64,000 nucleotides of DNA from Cerrena zonata (lineage: Eukaryota; Basidiomycota; Agaricomycetes; Polyporales; Cerrenaceae), in assembly GCA_038087015.1 (NCBI GenBank), contig JASBNA010000010.1, positions 248,001 through 312,000 of the forward strand, given 5' to 3'. Both the position numbers and the translations under genes were made by a program. Under the pieces are notes generated by a model. It did not search any database. It saw nothing but the letters and a program-made list of their open reading frames with translations, and was not told the DNA's origin. Below are positions 21,915 through 34,991 of the stretch, in pieces. The first letter of the stretch is position 1; the number at the start of each line of letters is the position of its first letter.

Positions 21915-24900
21915 CTAGGCCTTATCAGAATACAATACAAGGGCTCTGTGCAGTGTGTCCGTATCCAGACCGCGTAGCTTGAGACACCTCTGAAAGAGTT
22001 TCTTATCGAGAGGGTATTGCACCCGCAATGCAAGGTGCTGACCAGCAGTAAGTGACTTGATAACATCCGCAATGAGGCGTTGTTTGTGAACATTGATCAG
22101 GGGTTCCAGCTGAACGGATGGCGGAAGAGGGGCTAAACTAGAGAAAACTTCAGGATGTGCGGGTGATTCGAACGAATTCGTTTCAGGGTTGATAGCGACA
22201 GGTTGATTGGGTGCAGTTGGATCGACCAAGTCTGGCAGGGCGTTGTATTCACGTAGAGAAGATAAATAGATACCTGCAGACAAAGTTAAGAATCGTTGAA
22301 ATAGTATGATAATTAGACTGTACCTAAGAACGGAATGCAAGCAGACGGTGCTGGGGGCTTTCCATCTGATGTAGCTCTACTTCTGGTACCAGAAGACTGT
22401 CCATCGGTACTGACATTGGATGAGTCTTGCACGTTCGAAACAGTCTTGGCCTCTACAAGAGCATCCACAGTTTGTCGTATGTGTTTGAAGTGGCCGTCGG
22501 AGGTAGTCCAGACAATGAGATCTTGTAACATTCGAGTTTCCCAAATGCCCAGACGACCCGGTCCTTGCCTCATCGCTTTCTGAGTCCACTCACCACGAAG
22601 CCCTGCGATGATGGCTACGAGCATGTTGAAGTTCATCAAAGAATACGATTTCTAGAGCCATAGTTAGAGTATTGCACCTAAGCAGATTGGTAGACCAAAC
22701 ACATACCCAAGCCATACGAACAAACTTAGCGTACACCGCTGCTCTTTGACTCGGATGAGTCAAAACAATCTCGGACTGTACGAAGTTGGAAACAAGGTTG
22801 AATCGTGCTCGAACTAAATTCAGTGCAGACGTCTTCTGGCCGATTCGACCTTCTGCTCGTAGTCTAGCTCGTTCCCGGAGGAACTCCGCCCAGTCTAAAA
22901 TATTAGCGTCGTCACCAACATTTATCCAGTCCTGAGCAACAAGCTCCTCAAACTTCAGACCAAGGAAGAGCTCTCGATCAATCATCGCGAAGTGTTGGAT
23001 GAGTAACTCCGATCCCCATTCCAGAACAAACGATCGATGCCAGCGATGCTTCTCCGAGATAAACTTACTAGGAGGTGACGTGAGGCTGAGTCCATTTCCA
23101 TGTCGTGGTGGTGGTGGCCCGGATGAGGTTCCTGGTCTAGATGGTACTCTGCTTTGCAGAATTTCCATTGGTACAGCGTCTTCAATAGCGGGTTTGGAAT
23201 CAGCATGAGGCTGTGGTACGGCTGTCTCGGCGGGTTGGGTCGTGGTGTCTAAGCTAGGCGGAGTCTGAGTAGGAGGGGAGTCAGATGCACCAGTAGAATT
23301 TCGGCGACTGGAACCTGGAGGTGAAAAACTGCCCGAGCTTGGTCTATCTGCACTCGATTGAACCTCTCCATAATCCTCCTCGTCTGAGGAATCGTGAGAG
23401 CGATCTAGGCCAAACTGTCCAGGTGTGCCACGCATCGTCCGCATTGAGCGTACCCATTCGTCGACCTTCGTTTGTTTAGCCTCTTTCTTATCCCGGCTGA
23501 TCTGTCCCTCCAGTCGACGTAGAGCATCTTCGACGTCTCCTTCCTCTTCATCATCACTCAGCGAATTGACCAATGCAGTCATCTGCCATCCCTGAATAGC
23601 GCTTCCTAATTCGCCAGCCGAAGAGATGTGGGAGCCCGAATCCGCAGACATTACAGAGTCTCGGGCCTGAATTCCCATAGAGGAAACTGTATCAACCGAG
23701 TGACGTACGAGCTCGAAGTCTCGACGATTAGGCAGTCGACGTGGTAGTCTCCTTAAGCCTGGCGGATGGGTCAGACTGTGATGTTCCTCTGACGACAAAT
23801 CCGACAACTCGTCTATCGAGACAATATCGGCATCCAGCTGCAACGGATGTCTGTTATAAGTAAAGCCTACAGATTCGTCTGACGTTAGAAGATCTGACTG
23901 TGTTGATGAGTCCAGGGATGTGTTTGTGTGCGACAACTCAGGGACATCAAGGGATTCAGAAGCACTAGCCATTGGGGAAGCATTGCTCGCATCATCCGTA
24001 CTACTTTCTAAATCTTCAACCTGCTCCTCGATCGGGGCCGTGTTACTCGGACGCTGGGGAGGGGAGGAACCAACGATGGGTGGTGGCAGTGATACGTGAG
24101 TGATAGTCGGCGGAGGTGGGTGTACCGGGGTGGGTTGTTGCATAAGGGCAGATGCTTGCGCGATCTGATTCTCCACCAACTTGAGATACTGCTCCACACC
24201 TCCCTTGACCTGAATCAGGTCACCAGTTTCACTAGGTTCGACATCGAACGCTGACATGTCAATCGATGCATTGATCGGGGCACGAATTGGTGAACGAAGA
24301 TGAAGGACCCGCTTCCACCGTCCGAGTGTACCCATTGTGTTCACGATGACACGGGACAAGGTACTGTGAGCAACCGGTAAAGGAACGGGAGCTGGCGCAG
24401 GAGGAGGAGCCGATGCAGCGGGGGAAGGTTGTTTGGGATGTTGAAGGAATGCAAGGTGTAAGGGTTGGCGTAGCATCGCAAGATCAACGGTCGTCGTAGG
24501 ATTCTTCGACCCAGCCGTGCTCAAACGGAAATCTTGAGGATCAGCAGATCCTGCATCGTCAAAGTCGAGATCAATATCTGCGTCGTCATCTTCATTATTG
24601 ACCGCTTTCCTCAGAGATTCTGCGAAATGACCATTGGAGAGATCACCAAGAACAGGGTTTGGATTCGACTTGGACTTATCCATCGACGGTCGCCCAACAA
24701 CTCTATCTTTTCTGGTATGCGCATCCTTACAATCAAGAACCACTTTCCGCAACTTTCGAACAATGCTCTGTTAAGCGTAGCAGATCATCAGCAATTATTT
24801 GGGTATGTGGTATTAATAACTTACTACGGCATCTTTATGTCTCTTAAGGATAGAATCTCTCTTAAGCGAATTGAGCCAATCTGTAAACAGCAGACGCAAT

Positions 24901-27018
24901 TCTCGATTTGGTAGGAAGTCCACGCTGAAGAACGTCAAAAGCCAGTATCGGATAGCGATGAACGTCCGGACCCGAACGATGCGTCGAACCATCTCGTCAT
25001 GAGAAGACCCAGATTCAGCTAATGCCCAATGAAATCGACATATCAGGAGATGTCCCAGATCCACAGCAGAGATATAGGTACGATAAGTCAAAAAAAAGAT
25101 CAAGAGTTCGTCGTAGTTCAACTCGCTCGATAACTGAGCGATCCATCTTTCAATGGTGGCCGCGACTAGCACCCTCTTGGTAGAGTCCCCTGATGGTACA
25201 CGAATCATCGGTGGAGGGTCAGGTACTGCGATAGTATGCCGTTTGCCACTCTTTCGACGAGAGATACCAGAATGGCCGGATGAAATTTCTGTTGTGCTCA
25301 CGCGAGATATTGAGCGACTGTCTGCCTCGTCCAATTCAATTTCTCCCCAAATAACAAACCGAGGATCATCACGGGGCACGGCGGTCTCATCAGCCTTAAG
25401 CGAAAGCTTAATCGTTTGCTCGTTGGGTGAAATCCTATCCAGCGACGGCAGACCCCGAGAGTTCTGTAGAACGTCGAATATTTCAGTGGAATATCGCGAT
25501 ACCATGCTAGGTTCGGAGGCAGGTGAGAAATGCGGCGGTTCCGTAATGACAGGGGTGACTACGGTGGCTTCACTTGATACGGCTGGTAACGTCTCGTCTG
25601 ATGGACGCAGTCGAAGTTTGCCAAACCGTGATCCTCTAGGTTGGGGATCAGCACGTGCGGTCAATCCTGACTCAAATGATTGCATCTCTCGTAAGATAGG
25701 GGACGTCAGGCTCGCCGTGGACAGCCAATTGGGAGAATCGAACGAAACACCAGGTCCAAATGGGTTTTGGACCACGTCCGGATTCGACCTGTTGATAGGA
25801 GCACGGTTATAAGGTGCCTGCGAAGAGGATCTCCCGGAATGGGAACCATACGGCGAAACAGGTTCATTGTGCCAGGATAGAGTATCAGAGAAAGCATCAT
25901 GGAAAGGAAGTTTAGGAAGGGGAGGAACCGGGCCCGGAGGAAGTGGTCCGCGGTACACATCGGCACTAGACACACTGTGTGCATGAGGTCGTCCAGTCGG
26001 AGTCGCGGGTTTCTCTGGAGGAGGCTTTGGCGATTCTGGGCCGGACATATTGGGTATTGAGCGTGTCTTCCGTAATTTCCGAGTTGGTGGCGAGCGGCTT
26101 CCATCTTCAATATGGGGTTTCGGAGGAGGAGGGACACTTCCGTTCTTAAAAACAGCAGGCGGTAGGAATGAGTGAACGCTCATACGTGAACGTCGTTTGG
26201 CGGCATGAGTGGCATGTTGAGATTGTCGATGACTGCTAGTAGATATCGATGTTGACTTGGATCGGGTTCCAGGGACATTGACATCGTCCGCGACAGTTGG
26301 TGCTGTCAAATCAGGATGTCTGGAGAAATTTGAGTTTAAGAACAATTATGTACCCCGGCTGGTGCTTACCCCACACGATACATTTGTTTACCGTATTGGT
26401 TTACAATAGCGGTAATCACGTAAGGTGAACGGACGTTATTTTTGCCAACACCGAGAAACTGGTCGTAACGACGCTTCAACTCGCGAGCAGCAGCACCAGA
26501 TGATGTTTCGACAAAGCTATTATCAGCTATTTCACGAACAATATGAGGCTCCTGCTAAGTCAAAAAGCTCATAATGGCTGCGCACCGGAAATTGATATAT
26601 CTGCGGACAGGACATCCGCCGGAAGGTCTTGGATGCTCACTACACGCTCCTCTGGGTGACTTTCGTATTGAGAGAAAGAGGACTGAGAGCGATTTACGGA
26701 AGGAGTAGGAAGAGGAAGAAGAAATGGGGTATTGTTCGTGCTCGTTTCGGGAGCGATCGATACTCTTGGTAGTTCAGGAGGATCTGAATTCGACGACACT
26801 AGCTTGCTGTCCATCATGGAAGCCAACGAAGCTGAGAATTCCTCCATGCCTTCGGTGGCGTGGAGACTATCGGGATCCTCCCTTGTGCTTGAAGTAGAAG
26901 CAACCGGTGTTGGTTGAAACAGCATCGAAGCAATGGGTGTAGAATTGTGAGAGCTGTCCGCTATATCTCCCGACTCATCCTCCATAAGCTTGGCAATGCC
27001 TTCGTCCAAACTTCCCAT
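21915..27018 (-). CDS. Ras-type guanine nucleotide exchange factor (Lte1-like)
   Basis: Exchange factor that loads GTP on a Ras-family GTPase. Start MGSLDEGIAKLMEDESG (ATG 27016-27018; the upstream extension lacks ATG). The next exon holds ARELKRRYDQFLGVGKNNVR and PYVITAIVNQYGKQMYRV. Ser/Pro-rich sequence follows, then the RasGEF N-terminal domain: TIERWIAQLSSELNYDELLI, FFLTYRTYISAVDLGHLLIC, FIAIRYWLLTFFSVDFLPNR, LRLLFTDWLNSL. A long acidic/Ser-rich linker separates it from the catalytic domain: LLIQHFAMIDRELFLGLKFE, VRARFNLVSNFVQSEIVLTH, YAKFVRMAW, and after an intron SLMNFNMLVAIIAGL. The tail exon IPFLGIYLSSLREYNALPDL leads to the stop at 21915-21917. The two RasGEF modules and long linker fit fungal Lte1/Cdc25-like proteins; the target GTPase cannot be told. 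Confidence 0.87.
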
Positions 27019-27568
27019 AGTAGTTAACCGTAATTCGAAGAGGTTTCCACGAGATATCAAAGACCAAGCTTAGAAACACATGACAAGACTATACCCAAGA
27101 AAACTGGGTATAAGGTCGTTCTGAGCGTGGAATGCGGTGATTCAGATTGGTTTCAGATCAGTCAAGTCGTTGTGGGTGTCGTGAATGTCGTGAACAGGAA
27201 GCTGGACGTCGTGGTGGGCGATGAGCAGCTTGGGGAAAGTCAACTCACTAATTATTATGTATTTGAAAACCTTATCGCACTCCCGCGAATGTTTCACCAG
27301 TATTACATAATACATTGTGAGCATTTATTTACTAGTACTAGGTTTCCTACTACACCATTTGTAGAAGCAACAGCATTCCAACCTTAGTTATATGTTGCTT
27401 CTTTAACAGCAATATTACGACATGCTTGTGAACATGTTTCCAACTTCCAATCAGACTCGGTCTTGGAATTTGTGGAGATTCAACGCGCTGAATTTGTACA
27501 AATGTTCCGGCTGTAGGTACGGACTTCTCAGAACTTCTTCTCTAACATCGTTAAACAGTTACATCTAT
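27019..27568. other. Intergenic, no gene seen
   Basis: Upstream flank of the RasGEF and 3' flank of malate dehydrogenase. Only short, unlikely frames were found. Confidence 0.5.
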
Positions 27569-29046
27569 CTAGAGCTTGGACGATGCAATGAAGGATACGC
27601 CCTATAAAGCAGTGTTAAGGTCACCAACAAATACTTGGATTGAGTTTCTCTTACCTTCTCGATATTCGTCTCGAGTTCGGGAATTGCCGCCTTGACAAGT
27701 TCCTTCTCGTTGTCGGTAAGTGTGCCAAGAGAGCGAATGCTTACAACACCATCAGGCTGTAAAAGAGAGTAACACATTGATCAACGCCGCTGCATACGGT
27801 TCACAAAGCGGAAAACTTACGCCAAGTTCAACGGGAGCAGAGAAGTAATCGAGATCCTTGCCGATCTCTTTCTTAAGAGCATCACCGCCACTCTTGTCCG
27901 CGCTCAAGTTGACAAAGGTAGGGGCGACAATACCCTTTTCACCCTTCAAAGCCTTGATGATCTTCACGGCGAACTCAGCGCCGGCATATGCCATGGACAG
28001 AGTGGCAGAGCCTGCACCGTCCTTCGCCTTCACGACCTCATCACCACCAAATTGTATACGCTTGACAAGCGCTTCATGATCTTCCTTGGAAATGCTTGAT
28101 GGGAGGGGGTGAGATGATTGAGAGAGGAGGGGGACGATCTGATATTGTTCATATTAGTATTAGTGTCATGTCCTGGCAGATGTATGCAGTCGTCACTTAC
28201 GGTGACACCACTGTGTCCGCCAACAACAGGAACTGTGACAGATGGTGCCAAAGAGAGGTCACCGATAATCTCGGATACAAAGGTCGATGCACGGACGACA
28301 TCCAATGTCGTGACACCGAAGATTCTGCGTTCCAGATTAAACAAGATCAGCATTCACACATAGCATATTTGAGGGTTGCTTTACCGCTTGGGATCAAAGA
28401 CACCGTGCTTCTTGAATACCTCGGCTACGATTGGGACAGTCGAGTTCACAGGGTTAGAGATAACAAGGACGAATGCTTTAGGTGCTGTAGTAGCAATGCC
28501 TGTCGCAAGATCGCGAACAATTCCCGCGTTGATCTGTATTGATCCATATTTAGCGATGATACGATACTGGATCGTGCAAGACTGCGTACCTTGAAAAGGT
28601 CATCTCGTGTCATCTACAATAAATGCGTTGACATCTAAGCATGGGTCGATGAGATAGAATATGACCACTTACGCCAGGTTTCCTGGGAACACCTGCTGGG
28701 ATGACAACTACTTCGGCTCCAGCCAATGCCTTCTTCAAGCCATCGTCGGGAGGGAGGTAGCCCACAACTTTTGCGGGAGTTGCGATATGGGAGAGATCTG
28801 CAGCAACACCTGGGGTATTGACAATATCATAGAGGCTCAACTATGGTTCCTCTAGTTAGCGAAGGTGGTTATATGCGCCCAATATGACACGTACAGAAGT
28901 AACAAGTGGGTTGTTCTTGAGGAGAAGAGAGAGGGGTTGGCCAATACCACCTAATCACCGCAAAGGCGAATCAGAATCGATCCATTATTATTTACCAGCT
29001 TTATCGAACACATACCTGCAGCACCGAGGACGACAGCCTTAACCAT
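27569..29046 (-). CDS. NAD-dependent malate dehydrogenase with C-terminal SKL (peroxisomal)
   Basis: Interconverts malate and oxaloacetate with NAD; with SKL it is expected in the peroxisome, supporting the glyoxylate cycle and NADH re-oxidation. Start [20 protein letters not shown] (ATG 29044-29046) with the Rossmann GAAGGIGQ; no mitochondrial leader precedes it. Then [37 protein letters not shown] (substrate Arg), [38 protein letters not shown] (Asp/Arg), and VVGGHSGVT with the catalytic His. The last exon, after an AAG/GTAAGA donor, reads [10 protein letters not shown] then TAG at 27569-27571. SKL is the canonical PTS1. At least six short introns. It lies downstream of, and on the same strand as, a Lon gene whose product ends SRL. 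Confidence 0.93.
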
Positions 29047-29517
29047 GTTGATATCGAAGAATCAGTTACGAAGTTGGGGTAAAGAGGAGGGTTTGGGGAT
29101 TTGGGATCAACTTGTCGTAGTGTTTATATACATTGGACCCCGTGATACATTGATCTTCGTCACTTGGCGGCCCCATCTCGAACGAAATCGTTACCAGAAA
29201 GACGACACTTTCAGGTGACAAATTCGCGGCTTTCCGAAGGTAAGGAAAAGGAAATGGTAGGCGTTTTAGAGTTCAAACTCGGACAGATTTCATGTTGAAT
29301 CGGGTGGGGTCGGTCTACAACCGTGGGGTACAGTTGATTCCCCTGGAAATCAAATGTGCGTGGCGGAATACGGCTGGCTCTATATTTTATAATGAAACAA
29401 TACAAAGCAGTACGGAGGGCTAGAAACGATTCTAAGTTGTTAGTTACAGGTTACAAAGACATTATAAGTTACAATCCAATAATCCCAAAAAGATTAAATC
29501 ACAAATACAGCAAGATA
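29047..29517. other. Intergenic between MDH and Lon
   Basis: No gene seen; holds the MDH promoter and the Lon 3' UTR. Confidence 0.5.
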
Positions 29518-32500
29518 TCACAAGCGACTTTCAATGACTTCCACGCTACTCCGCCATCCGAGCACGCCTTTACCAAAAGCGGCCTCTAACGTCTCTTCCA
29601 TAGTCCGAACAAAGACAAACTGCATAGCAGCTTTCACTTCGAAGGGGACATCATGATCAACGTCTTTACGATTTGCCCATGGAAGGATCACCTTCCGTAT
29701 GTGCGCACGATGGGCCCCAAGAACTTTCTCCTTGATACCACCTACAGGGCCTACACGACCTCGAAGCGTGATCTAAATTCGAAAGCCACATTTGAGAATA
29801 TTAGTCAGAATGGTTCAAACGTTTGTGAACGAGTGCCAAGTCTTGAGACGCACCTCTCCTGTCATGGCAACGCTGCTTGGTACACAGGCTCCAGTGAGCA
29901 GCGAAACAAATGCACAGGTCTACACATTCCCAACAGAAACGAGATAGTCAAAATCGAGTATCCAGAATGTTCGACCACCCAAAATGAACTCACCATAGCA
30001 ATTCCAGCCGAAGGCCCATCTTTCTTGACGGCGCCTGCCGGTAAATGTAAATGGATATCAATGGAGTCTGGAATCTTGAGCGGATCCTGATTCCTCGAGT
30101 TGGTAATGCCAAGTTCATACGCATGTGTCTTGACCCAACTCAACGCCAGCTCCCCGCTTTCCTTGATAACGTCGCCAAGGCTACCTGTCAACCTCAGTTT
30201 ACCGCTTCCTGGAACGGTTGCAGTCTCAACAGGCAGAATACCACCTTCCCCTACTCCGGAAACGACTAAACCATACACGAGTCCTCGTCGTTCTTCGCGC
30301 TCGCGTTCTTCGGCATCCCAACGAGCAATGCCAAGTATCTTCTCTAATTCGTGCTCTTCCACCACTTTAGCGTATGGTGACGATTTGTCCAGGAGCGAAC
30401 TTTCAACCACGACGGACGAAGGGTCGGCAAGGTCCATAGTGGTGTCAAGATGTTCTGCCCATTCTACTGCTTTGTAACGGACGACAGCTCCTATAGCGCG
30501 ATCGAGTGAACGAACGCCAGCCTCACGCGTGTACAATGTAGCGATCTGTAACAAAGTTGGTTCCGTGATTGTGAGATGGTCTGATGTGAGGCCGTTGGCT
30601 GAGAGCTGCTTCGGGAGCAGGAAACGTTTCGCAATGTGCATCTTCTCGTCATAGGTGTAGCCTGGGGCGCGTTGGGGTCAGGGTTCTGCAATGCCAAGCA
30701 AGAACAATTGGCCTACCGCTAAGCTGGATAATCTCACAGCGATCTAACAGCGGTGCGGAGATCGTCTCGAGAGTATTCGCAGTGCAGATAAATAGGACAT
30801 GGCTGAGGTTGATGGGGACGTTAACGTAGTGATCCTGAAGCAGAGAAAATGAGTGAATTGAGAACCCGTCGTATGCGAAGAAGAACGCACATTAAAACCA
30901 TGGTTTTGTTCAGGGTCAAGCACTTCCAGCAAGGCAGCAGCAGGGTCTCCGTGGAAGTTGCTGTGACTGACCTTATCGATCTCATCCCTGCAAAAAACAT
31001 CAGAAAAAGTGTAGGACGTATTACGGAATACATACAAAAGGATAACAGGGTCAGGACGACCTGCTTTCCTTAAGGCCTGCACGATCAAACCCGGGCCGCT
31101 ACCAACATACGTTCGTCTGTGACCCCTGATTTCACCCTCATCCCGGACACCTCCAAGTGAAATTCTCTGGAATGGTCTATCTAGGGCACGAGCTACTGAC
31201 TGACCGAGAGAGGTCTTTCCGGTCCCCGGTGGTCCGACAAAAAGGAGAATGGGTCCCTTCACGCTTTTCTGAGTGGAAGATTTGGGTATACCCGGCGGCG
31301 AAACAGGTTCTGCGACAACGCCGTCATCGGATGCAGCTTCAATTTGTAGCTTGGCTGCAACCGCTGCTTGTAGACGTTTCTGCTCCGCCTCTACCTGCAA
31401 CGTCTTCAGTCTGACGACGGCAAGGTACTCAATTAACCTCTTCTTGATCTTCTCGAGCCCGTAGTGGTCACAATCGAGCTGTTTACGTGCATTCGGGAGG
31501 AACTCGCGCGAACTAATCACATCGATGGCAGCTGACGAGCTGACCGAGGAGGCTGGCCATGGAACAGAGACGAGCCATTCAAGCTGAACGGCGGTGAGTT
31601 GAAGTCAGATATATCTGTAGGCAAAAGGGACGCACATAGTTCCGAACGACACCTTGCTCCACACTTCCAGGTGGAATACGCTTTAGTCTTCTCCACTCTC
31701 TCACAGCCATTTTCCGTTCCTCACTTCCCTGAGCCATAACCTCAATTTTGGCACGAATATCGGCCATGTCCTCCACTTCGGCTTGTTCATCATTGTCGAG
31801 TTCCGAGGGTGGCTTGCCGTCCTGGTTATTGGTCGTAGAGGTTACGGGGTTAGAGCGATTGAGATTGGCGAGCTCCCTTTGGATGGCGGCCAACTGCTGG
31901 CGCAAGAAGAATTCTTTCTGCTGCTTCGAAAGGGATTCGTCCACAGACTGAGCAATTTTCTGGGAAACTTCCGAAATGGTTGTCTGTTTCATGAAAAGTA
32001 CTGTGGCTCGCTCGAGACGATCATTTGCATCCACAGCAGATAGGAATGCTGAGAAGTATGGGTCATTTTATCAAATATGAATCTACAAATAGCACATACC
32101 AAGCTTGTCGGCATATTCGCCGTTTACATTTGCAACCATGACGTCGGCCATGTACGGTGCCCTCTGTTCCGAAACTTCTTCGATCATAGAAGCCACCTTG
32201 TTGTACGTATCTCGTTTAGACTGTTGGGTGGTATCCTTCGCTAGGAATTCAAGCAGCCGTAAAGCAGCCGATTTGAATTTGAGGACATTCTCGGTCGTAG
32301 GAATCCCGTCCCTTGGTGGATATTCGACACGACACGAAACTAAACCTTCTTCCCTCTTCGAGACTACGGTATCGTCAGGATGAATATGGATGCGAGTAGT
32401 TCCTGACAACGATAATAAATATGGTTGCTTGATATTCCGAATAGGAGGTTTAATCAGTCGTGTGATGCGAGCAGCAGTACCCCATGGGTGAAGCGGAGCA

Positions 32501-32670
32501 TCTGGAGGAGTGCCAGGTACTGCAGCAATAACAGGTTCAGTTTCCGAGTCTTGTACGAGTGCTAATAAAGCATCTCCGATCGGTTTAGAGACCGGAACAG
32601 TAATCCTAGCTGTAGGTAACAGGAGAAGTGGTTGGGGCAGTGTGAGCAGTGGTAGCGTTGTCTTCACCAT
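29518..32670 (-). CDS. Lon protease, peroxisomal type, C-terminal SRL
   Basis: ATP-dependent serine protease. Start [20 protein letters not shown] (ATG 32668-32670) without a mitochondrial leader. The N-terminal substrate domain ([40 protein letters not shown]) leads to the helical part ([39 protein letters not shown]). AAA+ domain: Walker [18 protein letters not shown], then [20 protein letters not shown], Walker B VILL with [20 protein letters not shown]. Protease domain: [20 protein letters not shown] with the catalytic Ser, and [20 protein letters not shown] with the catalytic Lys. The last exon ends [20 protein letters not shown] followed by RL and TGA at 29518-29520; SRL fits the PTS1 rule. 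Length and the missing leader fit LONP2/Pln rather than mitochondrial Pim1. Many introns of about 50-65 nt. Confidence 0.92.
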
Positions 32671-33517
32671 TGTTCGATATCTGTATTATAGAAAGAGTGT
32701 CGTAAGTGCTCGGATTCAAAGTGTAGAATGATTATGGGTGCTAACATGAGATTCCGGTCGAGCTCTCGGCAACCCGGGGATCACTGAGGCGGTACTATTT
32801 AACTTCGTAAGTGCTTCGGCGATGACTGTAAGGTTTCTGTTATTGCTTAGAGTCGAATGGTCTTACATGTTCTTGGAGAGTTGGCAAGGGAGCTGAGAGC
32901 TAAGCAAGAGTCGTAGTAGTAAGAGACAAATAGTTCCGGGGTCAGTGAGAGAGTCAAAGACGCAATTGAATGTGGCGGTTTACATAATGATTGCCTGGGA
33001 CAAGATTCGGACGTGCACCCTGGTCCAGAGTGACTATTGCTGTTCACAAAAGCCCGTTATGATATGCACGAGTTCGACCAGAGAGATTACTATGACATAA
33101 CGGAAGCAAGTACATCGTACACGGTGCTCTTGAAATTAACCTCTGAGCAACTTCAAGTTGAAATGATGTTCCGACGAGGCTAAATTAGGAAGTTACTGTA
33201 TTTGTCAGGTACTCCGAGAAGTTTAAAGTTCAAGACTTGAAGCTTTGAAGCTTGAAGTTTTGAGGGTTTAACAGTTTTTGAATTCATTGGGGCCCTCGAT
33301 AATCATTTTCTATGCTGAATAGTCACCGTTGTTTTTTTGTGCTTTATGTAATATGGTCTCATAGTACTAGTACCTGATTCATATAAGTACAACCGTCGTG
33401 ACTTCAGAGAACAAAAGTTAAAAGGGGGATAAGCCTGAACTCCAATGTATCGCTTGGACAGGAGCAGAGGTGTAAGTGTAACGCAGCTGAGATGAAATAT
33501 AAACGTTATAAACCCGT
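32671..33517. other. Intergenic, no gene seen
   Basis: Upstream flank of Lon and 3' flank of membrane-family member 2. A repeated AAGTTTGAAG-like run lies near 33215-33260. No gene was supported. Confidence 0.5.
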
Positions 33518-34681
33518 CTAACTAGGTGGGTATCCAGGAGTAGAATTCGGGGCTGGTACAGATTCAGAATTCCTTACATGGTTAGCATTGTGTGCCCTGT
33601 ATGTTGCGAGCGTGCTGTCACGCCATTCTTCTTCATCCTGTCGCAACCCACCAGGGAAGAATATCGGTAGAAGCGAGATACCAACATATCTCTCCTTCAT
33701 CTCGGCTCTTTGCAAGGCCTTCATGACCTTAGTGTCAGTGATAGGAGTTCCATCCATCTCCATATGAATCCCCGTAGTACTGGAGTCACGACGGACCCCA
33801 GCAGCGAGGGCGTTTTGGACGATGCCGAGCGCACCGATGACCAAGAGAAACCAAGCATGATTGTTGAGCCCGGCTACAGTTAAAAGGAGGAGGATTTGAG
33901 CAATGCATAACAGCAACGCAGCCCATGCCGTGCGGGGCACTGGAACTGTGCGCGCATTGGCAAGGTCTTCCAATCGATACTGATCCTTTCCTTCGCTAAT
34001 GATGACCATAACATCACTATAGCCGTTGCCTCTCGTAAGACAGACAATCGATCTGTCCCCGTCTTTCTTCGACTTCCGTCCATTCCACTTCTCTTTCTTC
34101 CACTTCGGCAATGCACCTCCAGCAAGGGCGAGAATCGTCCCTACGGCAGTGACAACAAGAACTGTCCAATCGTGGTCAATAGCACCAGGGATAATAGCAA
34201 TACCAAGTTGGACTATGATGACAACTATGCCGGAGTAGTACACCCAATCTGCTGTAGGGATGCCCTGCGTCCGACTATTGGTATTTGCGGACGTTTTGTA
34301 GAATGTTACGGTTAAGCCTGGTCTTAGTGGATCCATTTCGTGATCCCGAACCAAGCGACCGAGGATCCAAGATCTGTTTGTCCGACTATACTGATTGCTT
34401 GCGTTCACCAGAACGCAGTCGCAGTCAGTGGGTGGCATGATCCGGCCCTCTCCTACGATCCCAACGACCATGTTGAGTGTGTATCCCACCCATCCGAATG
34501 AGAATGCGACCGGGGTAAAGCTCGATGGATGGCCGGACAATTGGGCGACCGCACGCTGGACAATGTCTCCGCCGATGATAGTGAGGATGGATAAAATGTC
34601 AGTTGGGTTTTGCCACTGGGACTTTATTGAACTGAAGCCTGGTCCTGAATTGATGATGGAATTAGCTAATATTGGTGGCAT
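33518..34681 (-). CDS. Uncharacterised membrane protein family, member 2
   Basis: Intronless, 387 residues, start MPPILANSIINSGPGF (ATG 34679-34681). Family blocks: SQWQNPTDILSILTIIGGDI, QRAVAQLSGHPSSFTPVAFS, EGRIMPPTDCDCVLVNASNQ, SWILGRLVRDHEMDPLRPGL. Four strong hydrophobic spans in two pairs: WVYYSGIVVIIVQLGIAIIP and VLVVTAVGTILALAGGALP, then AWAALLLCIAQILLLLTVAG and WFLLVIGALGIVQNALAAGV. The loop between them carries SIVCLTRGNGYSDVMVIISE. It ends ISLLPIFFPGGLRQDEEEW with a Pro-rich tail (SVPAPNSTPGYPPS). It lies 310 bp downstream of member 3 on the same strand, as a tandem duplicate would. Function unknown. Confidence 0.85.
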   Translation of the reverse strand: MPPILANSIINSGPGFSSIKSQWQNPTDILSILTIIGGDIVQRAVAQLSGHPSSFTPVAFSFGWVGYTLNMVVGIVGEGRIMPPTDCDCVLVNASNQYSRTNRSWILGRLVRDHEMDPLRPGLTVTFYKTSANTNSRTQGIPTADWVYYSGIVVIIVQLGIAIIPGAIDHDWTVLVVTAVGTILALAGGALPKWKKEKWNGRKSKKDGDRSIVCLTRGNGYSDVMVIISEGKDQYRLEDLANARTVPVPRTAWAALLLCIAQILLLLTVAGLNNHAWFLLVIGALGIVQNALAAGVRRDSSTTGIHMEMDGTPITDTKVMKALQRAEMKERYVGISLLPIFFPGGLRQDEEEWRDSTLATYRAHNANHVRNSESVPAPNSTPGYPPS

Positions 34682-34991
34682 TTTTAGGAAATGAGGACTG
34701 TAAATCCAAAGACCTCGCCTACCGGTATTTTATCTTCATAATCCTAGGATAGCAGCACAGACATCGATATGAGAGTTCATTCAAACTGACGAACGTGTTC
34801 TAATATGCAGAGCAAGAACCATAACCCTGAGGGATGAGGGTATAGCAATGGCTAGTCCAAATATAATCCAATTACAACGACGCGACCATGAGGCAGGTAA
34901 TCTAGCCGCCAAAAAAGGGGGGGATACAAATCTCAAACAAATTCCATGGATAGAACGTGATAGCAACAATAGTGTGGTTCCAAGATTACCG
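34682..34991. other. Spacer between tandem members 2 and 3
   Basis: Non-coding; no separate feature seen. Confidence 0.5.

Noticed and set aside
25153..25812. 219-residue plus-strand frame
   Set aside because: Antisense to the RasGEF linker exon, which encodes the continuous conserved protein.
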